Shown here: piece after piece, positions 59,769 through 64,000 of the stretch
Layout of the letters: every line of letters starts with the position of its first letter
Position numbering within the stretch: position 1 is the first letter of the stretch
Assembly (NCBI RefSeq): GCF_900110245.1
Contig: NZ_FOCZ01000018.1
Location: forward strand, 1-64,000
Direction: 5' to 3'
Source: Niastella yeongjuensis
Lineage (GTDB): Bacteria; Bacteroidota; Bacteroidia; Chitinophagales; Chitinophagaceae
Length of the DNA: 64,000 nt
The notes under the pieces: model-generated
The model's database searches: none
What the model was told of the DNA's origin: nothing
The model's input: only the letters and a program-made list of their open reading frames with translations
Program-made: the position numbers and the translations under genes

Positions 59769-61343
59769 TTAATGCTGCCCGGCCAGGTTAAATCCATTTC
59801 CGTTGATCGTATGGCCATTGGTGCCATTATTGCCACCGCCGTTTACTTTGATACCGTTTTGCTGGGCAGCCGGCGGATTGCTCAATGACTTCGACAGATC
59901 ACCATAGATCTTGGATAACAACTGGTTATTGGTGATCAGTTTTCCTTCGAGGTCCTTTGTTTTTTGTTGTTCGCGGTTTAATGATTCCTGCAGCGAGGTG
60001 ATCATATTCTGTTTATCGTCAAGCACCAGTTGCAATACTGCCTGTTGTTGTTGCACTTCGTGCAGGTTACGCTCCAGGTTCTCAATATGACCGGTTTTTG
60101 AACGGAGGCTTTCCTGGTGCTGGCGGTTCTCATCCCGGCTGCGTTCAACAGCCTGTTGCCAGGCAGCAACCTCTTCGCGCTGCTGATGCAATTCTTCTTT
60201 CATAGCATGGATCTCTCGCTCGTAATTTTCCTTCTGGGTTTGGGTTTGTTGCACCTGCACAGTTTTGTCGGCAGCCTCTTTTTCTATTTCCCGGAAGGTT
60301 TTTATGCGCTGCTCCAGCTGGTTTTGCAGGAATTCGATCTGCAGTTTCTTCTCCTGCAATACATCCTGCAGGTATGTTTGATCGGTGATCTTTGTTTTTA
60401 AGGTGGTCTTTTCTTCTTCAGCCTGTGTAAGCAGTCCCTGCAGTTCTTTTATCTGTTGTTCGTAACTACCCTGTTTTTGTTCGCCGCTTGTTTGTACCTG
60501 TTGTTGCAGGGTTACATTCTCGTCTTTCAATTGTTGAATGGTCTTTTGCAATTGCTGTAATTGCATAGACAGGTCAGCTTTTTCGCTTTTGTATTGTACA
60601 CCCAGTTCATCCACCTGTTTGGCGAAATAACGCTGCATTTCGGCTGTTTCCGATTGTGCCGACTTGGATGAATATTCCATGTTCTTCATCAGGTTCTCTA
60701 AACGGGTAACCTCGGCGGCACTTTTTTCCTTCAATTCCTGCTGCGCACGCAGTTTATCCTGCAGCTGCCTAACCGATTCCTGTAACTGTTGTACCTGGGC
60801 CTGACTTTGTGCCAATGCCTCCGGGATCTGTTGTTCGCCGTCTATGAGTTTGGCATTGGTTTGCGCGTTTTCCAATGCCTGTTGCAGTTGCGTTACCTTT
60901 AACTTATAACCATTGATCTCCAATAACAAACGTGCATTGGCATCATCATTCTGCTTTTCGGTGCTGTAAGCTTTATTGAGCAGATCGGAGTATTTTCCTT
61001 CCAGTTCGCGGAAGTCCTGCTCAAGGGTTGCATAGTTTTCGCGGTACCGGCGTACTTCCTGCTCGTATTTCTTAATGAGGGGCTGATTATCGGGATTGGT
61101 ACCACTTGCCAGCCAGTCAGGCATCTGGCTATTACCGCCATTAGGATCAGCAGCTACTACTGTATGAAAGCCACCCCCTTCCATATAGGCAGGTTCGGCT
61201 CCCTCAGCGCTTCGTTTTTTACGTTTATAGTGAAAGAAAGTAGTAACCAGGAATGCAATAACAGTCCCCGGAATAGCGATCCACAGAACAATCTGCAGAA
61301 ACTGCTTTAACTCGTACATGGAAACGAGCAGGTATCCCAACAT
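59769..61343 (-). CDS. Membrane-anchored coiled-coil protein
   Basis: 524 residues. One membrane helix near the N-terminus (about 16-36, VLWIAIPGTVIAFLVTTFF) followed by a short basic patch (HYKRKKRS), then about 400 residues of continuous Gln/Glu/Leu-rich coiled coil (about 85-480), and a Asn/Gly-rich low-complexity tail (NGIKVNGGGNNGTNGHTINGNG). It has no enzymatic motif. It could be a cytoplasmic scaffold attached to the inner membrane. Function unknown. Similar architecture occurs in Bacteroidota proteins near cell-division genes, but no such neighbour is present here. Confidence 0.7.
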   Translation of the reverse strand: MLGYLLVSMYELKQFLQIVLWIAIPGTVIAFLVTTFFHYKRKKRSAEGAEPAYMEGGGFHTVVAADPNGGNSQMPDWLASGTNPDNQPLIKKYEQEVRRYRENYATLEQDFRELEGKYSDLLNKAYSTEKQNDDANARLLLEINGYKLKVTQLQQALENAQTNAKLIDGEQQIPEALAQSQAQVQQLQESVRQLQDKLRAQQELKEKSAAEVTRLENLMKNMEYSSKSAQSETAEMQRYFAKQVDELGVQYKSEKADLSMQLQQLQKTIQQLKDENVTLQQQVQTSGEQKQGSYEQQIKELQGLLTQAEEEKTTLKTKITDQTYLQDVLQEKKLQIEFLQNQLEQRIKTFREIEKEAADKTVQVQQTQTQKENYEREIHAMKEELHQQREEVAAWQQAVERSRDENRQHQESLRSKTGHIENLERNLHEVQQQQAVLQLVLDDKQNMITSLQESLNREQQKTKDLEGKLITNNQLLSKIYGDLSKSLSNPPAAQQNGIKVNGGGNNGTNGHTINGNGFNLAGQH

Positions 61344-61766
61344 AAAAAAAGTTTTAGGTACACGTTTAGCTTTCGAAACGACAAGATGGCTTCAGAGGGA
61401 CTGTTGGATTAAATAGTACTACTACGGTGTGGGGGTTATTATTGGCTGATCACTTGTATCACTACTCATAAAAAACTTACTTAATACATTCCATATTGTG
61501 CATAGAGAAAATTAAATCTGGCCTGTTTTTTTATGAACAGCTGTTAGCTCGTAAACAGCAAGTGATTCAGGGTTCAATAATAATACCAAAAAAAGGTTAA
61601 AACAAGCGTCCGGGGCTTGTTTTTTCCACAAAAACGCATGAAAGAATACGGTCGTGGGTAACACATGCTACCTTTAACATATATAATTTAAGCTACAGGT
61701 ATAACAAAATTTTAAAGATTCGTAGGGGTACAATTATTTTCAGTTGTCCCTTTTGTTAAAACTTTA
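61344..61766. other. Intergenic region with a hairpin and the sigma-gene promoter
   Basis: About 420 bp without a supported gene. A hairpin at 61601-61621 (AACAAGC/GCTTGTT) is followed by TTTTTT on the plus strand, a terminator with no annotated gene before it; a small plus-strand RNA is possible. The ECF-gene promoter lies at its right end. Confidence 0.45.
61601..61625 (+). terminator. Hairpin with U-tract, no upstream gene
   Basis: Stem AACAAGC/GCTTGTT, loop GTCCGGG, T-run 61620-61625. Could end an unannotated short RNA or, read in reverse, attenuate the coiled-coil gene. Confidence 0.55.
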
Positions 61767-61785
61767 TTGGAAGCATTTATATTTG
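61752..61785 (+). promoter_or_regulatory. Promoter of the ECF sigma gene
   Basis: TTTG at 61752-61755, a 22-nt spacer, TATATTTG at 61778-61785. It lies inside the first codons of the longest ORF, which moves the start to the GTG at 61809. Confidence 0.5.
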
Positions 61786-61808
61786 GAGCGGATTATCAAC
61801 GCATTAAA

Positions 61809-62384
61809 GTGGCCATCCCAAATACTACCACCATTAAGCCGCTGTCGGTCGACAGCGAGAAGGAATTTGAACAACTTTTTAAAGAGCACTTTAAAAGCTT
61901 GTACGCCTATGCTTTCACTATTCTGAAGAATGAAGCCATTGCCGAGGAAACCGTTCAAAATGTTTTTTACAAAATATGGGAGAAGAAGGTACCCGACAAT
62001 ATTCAAACATCGCTAAAAGCCTATTTGTACAAAGCCGTATACCACGAAAGCCTCAACTATCTGAAACATCAGAAAATAAAGGCCCGGTATCAAGTGCATG
62101 TTATGCATCAATCAAATAACCATAACGACCAAAGTGCCTCCAGGAAAATACTGGTGAAGGAGCTGGAAGAAAAATTGCGGCAAGCCATGAATGCCCTGCC
62201 CCAGCAATGCCGCACCATTTTCCAGTTAAGCCGCTTTGAAGGGCTCAAATACCAGGAAATTGCCGACCAGTTAGGCATTTCAATAAAAACGGTGGAGAAC
62301 CAAATGGGTAAAGCCCTGAAACAGTTACGCGTAAAACTGATTGATTATTTACCAATTTTCTTATTGGCATTACTATACATGTAA
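61809..62384 (+). CDS. ECF sigma factor of a FecR-regulated cascade
   Basis: About 191 residues from the GTG at 61809; the longest ORF uses TTG at 61767 but would overlap the -7 box. Region 2: EFEQLFKEHFKSLYAYAFTIL, EEIAEETVQNVFYKIWEKK-like segment; region 4: LPQQCRTIFQLSRFEGLKYQEIADQL, then the HTH ISIKTVENQMGKALKQL. It ends in a hydrophobic IFLLALLYM tail. Followed by a FecR anti-sigma and an STN-type gene, so it most likely drives a TonB-dependent uptake locus in response to ligand. The gene order is the standard Bacteroidota one. Confidence 0.9.
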   Translation: MAIPNTTTIKPLSVDSEKEFEQLFKEHFKSLYAYAFTILKNEAIAEETVQNVFYKIWEKKVPDNIQTSLKAYLYKAVYHESLNYLKHQKIKARYQVHVMHQSNNHNDQSASRKILVKELEEKLRQAMNALPQQCRTIFQLSRFEGLKYQEIADQLGISIKTVENQMGKALKQLRVKLIDYLPIFLLALLYM

Positions 62385-62435
62385 TACATATGTCAACAAA
62401 ATAAAATTACCTTATTGAAAAGCTATACACAAAAT

Positions 62436-63404
62436 ATGGATGATCTGCTGGTAAAGCACCTTACCGGTGAAGCTACTTCGGCAGAAGTGCTGGCGGTGGA
62501 AAAGTGGCTGGCCGACGATGAGGCAAACCGGCATTACTTCGAACACTTCAGACTGATATGGGAAGAAAGCGTGCAACTGGCCGATACTGCACACGTTGAT
62601 GAACAGGCTGCCTGGCAACGATTTCAAAACCGGGTGCAAACAGGATCGTTCGAAACACCCGGGGCGAAAGTCTGGCCCATGAACAGCCCCCTGCTGCGGG
62701 CAGCAGTGATCACCGGATTGGTAATAGGCATTGCGGCCCTTACCTTTTTTCTGTTCCAGAACAAACCGGGCAAAGTGATTGCCATGTCTAATATTCATAC
62801 CAATGAACTGGTTGTATCCGATTCCCTGCCCGATGGTTCCCTGGTAACCCTTAACAAACACTCACAGGTATCTTTTCCGGAAAAGTTCAGCAACGATAAA
62901 AGAGTACTGCAACTAAACGGGGAAGCCTTCTTCAAAGTGAAACCCGATAAGAAAAAGCCTTTTGAAGTACACACCAACAACGTAACCATTACAGTGGTTG
63001 GCACCTCCTTCAACGTAAGAAGCCGGGGCGATACCACCGAAATAATTGTTGAAACAGGACTGGTTGAGGTGGCTACCGAAAAACAAACCATACTATTGAG
63101 GCCAGGACAAAAAGCAATCACCGGCAGCAATGAAGCCATTTTGCAAAAACAATCAAATACCGATCAGCTATATAACTACTATCGCAGCAAGAAATTTGTT
63201 TGTGAAAATACCCCGTTATGGAAGCTGGTCGACAAGCTCAATGAAGCTTATGAAGTACAGATCATTTTTGGCAATGAGGCATTGCGCGACCTGCCGCTTA
63301 CCACTACTTTTGATAATGAACCGCTCGACAAAATTCTAAATATCCTTAGCACAACTTTTAATATCTCTGTAGTAAAAGAAAAAGGACAAATCATACTACG
63401 CTAA
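62436..63404 (+). CDS. fecR: FecR-family anti-sigma factor
   Basis: About 322 residues from ATG 62436 (a TTG at 62415 would add 7). Short cytoplasmic helical domain (LLVKHLTGEATSAEVLAVEKWL), one membrane helix (about 82-102), then FecR domain with LPDGSLVTLNKHSQVSFPE and GEAFFKVKPDKKKPFEVHTNNVTITVVGTSFNV, and a C-terminal DUF4974 (VCENTPLWKLVDKLNEAYEVQI). It holds the sigma factor until the partner receptor signals. Starts 51 nt after the sigma gene. Confidence 0.92.
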   Translation: MDDLLVKHLTGEATSAEVLAVEKWLADDEANRHYFEHFRLIWEESVQLADTAHVDEQAAWQRFQNRVQTGSFETPGAKVWPMNSPLLRAAVITGLVIGIAALTFFLFQNKPGKVIAMSNIHTNELVVSDSLPDGSLVTLNKHSQVSFPEKFSNDKRVLQLNGEAFFKVKPDKKKPFEVHTNNVTITVVGTSFNVRSRGDTTEIIVETGLVEVATEKQTILLRPGQKAITGSNEAILQKQSNTDQLYNYYRSKKFVCENTPLWKLVDKLNEAYEVQIIFGNEALRDLPLTTTFDNEPLDKILNILSTTFNISVVKEKGQIILR

Positions 63405-63426
63405 CCTGCATGCAGAATTAATAACC

Positions 63427-64000
63427 ATGGTAAAGCTACGGGGAGTTCTTCCTACGATAATTGGATTACTTTGTCTTAACATCAATGTATTAGCACAAAA
63501 CCTGCTCGATAAAAGGATCACTATCGATGCCAATAACCAGCGCCTGAGTGAGGTATTAAAGCAGATCAGCAGTAAAGGGGATTTTTATTTTTCCTACAAC
63601 AGCAGCATTATTGCCCGCGATAGCCTGATCTCTTTTTCAGCCTATAACAAAACCATAAAACAGGTACTTGACCAGTTTTGCGGCAGCCAATACAAGTGGC
63701 AGCAAAGCAACAATTACGTCATATTACGCAAAGCCCCCATAACACCACCTGTAGTTATTACCAGCCCTACACCCAGTGTTGAAAAATTATATACCGTTAC
63801 GGGTTATGTAATGAATAGTGAAACCGGCGAAAAAGTAGGCAATGTGACCATTTATGAAAAACAACGACTGGTATCTACCATGTCGGATGATAAAGGTTAT
63901 TTCAAAATAAAACTGAAAAGCAGGTACAGCACGGCTTCCCTTACTATAAGCCGCGAGTTGTTTGAAGATACCACCGTTGTTATAAAACCTAAATTCGATC
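63427..64000 (+). CDS. STN/carboxypeptidase-D domain protein, truncated by window end
   Basis: The open frame from ATG 63427 runs off the window end. Signal peptide (ending VLAQ), then an STN secretin/TonB short domain (about 30-100; RLSEVLKQISSKGDFYFSYNSSIIA, YNKTIKQVLDQFCGSQYKWQQ) and a CarboxypepD_reg-like sandwich (about 120-190; YTVTGYVMNSETGEKVGNVTIYE, DDKGYFKIKL). Either a sensing protein or the N-terminus of a SusC-type receptor; the right boundary cannot be seen. It follows fecR by 22 nt, so it is the signalling partner of that cascade. Confidence 0.85.
   Translation, partial: MVKLRGVLPTIIGLLCLNINVLAQNLLDKRITIDANNQRLSEVLKQISSKGDFYFSYNSSIIARDSLISFSAYNKTIKQVLDQFCGSQYKWQQSNNYVILRKAPITPPVVITSPTPSVEKLYTVTGYVMNSETGEKVGNVTIYEKQRLVSTMSDDKGYFKIKLKSRYSTASLTISRELFEDTTVVIKPKFD

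Overview
The window looks like chromosomal DNA of a Bacteroidota member, most likely Chitinophagaceae (Niastella/Chitinophaga-like). This rests on gene content: a SusC/SusD pair, a type IX secretion cargo with PorP/SprF and PorE-like partners, an ECF sigma/FecR/STN cascade, DUF4302 and zinc-metallohydrolase lipoproteins, and Bacteroidota-type -7 boxes (TAnnTTTG). The genus is inferred, not proven. No phage, transposase, CRISPR array or tRNA was seen.

Layout. 1-1290 has no protein gene. Its left end looks like the leader and three tandem promoters of an rRNA operon that runs leftward out of the window. 1291-10412 holds housekeeping genes (thioredoxin-like lipoprotein, UbiX, LolA, FtsK, an orphan sensor kinase, DUF423, shikimate kinase, glutaryl-CoA dehydrogenase-like). 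10571-12746 is an ECF sigma, a putative anti-sigma and a secreted DUF4097-like protein. 13001-20942 is a minus-strand SusC/SusD nutrient-uptake locus. 21321-28189 is a type IX secretion triplet: giant beta-helix cargo, PorP/SprF, PorE-like OmpA protein. 28652-33753 holds PyrF, kynureninase, a divergent SDR, GDPD and Mrp. 33857-47611 contains metabolic and envelope genes (3-hydroxybutyryl-CoA dehydrogenase, YigZ, EamA, RibD, PrmC, ExbB/ExbD, a band-7 protein, YpdA, OmpA, PepT, CPBP protease). 47762-59458 contains FKBP, Fmt, a LysM/RlpA-like protein, an rRNA m5C methyltransferase, the pntAA-pntAB-pntB transhydrogenase operon, FolA and ThyA. 59769-64000 ends with a coiled-coil membrane protein and a sigma/FecR/STN-carboxypeptidase-D cascade cut by the window edge.

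The most unusual feature is a dispersed system of short tandem arrays whose units are exactly 7 bp (sometimes 8 bp) but whose unit sequence differs from array to array: GGCAGAA/GGCAGAG, GTGAGTA, TTGAAAG/TTTAAAG, GTTTGTN, GGTTACA, TTATTGGG, GTTAACNN, AATGTGCN. More than twenty lie between genes. Many start at, overlap or supply the stop codon of the neighbouring gene. Two convergent gene pairs are separated by the same three-part composite in mirror image. Nine consecutive heptamers (63 nt, 21 codons) sit in frame inside prmC. Palindromic relatives interrupt fmt and thyA in frame. The pattern recalls cyanobacterial heptameric STRR repeats combined with rickettsial RPE-type in-gene insertion. 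I know of no described equivalent in Bacteroidota, but I could not search.
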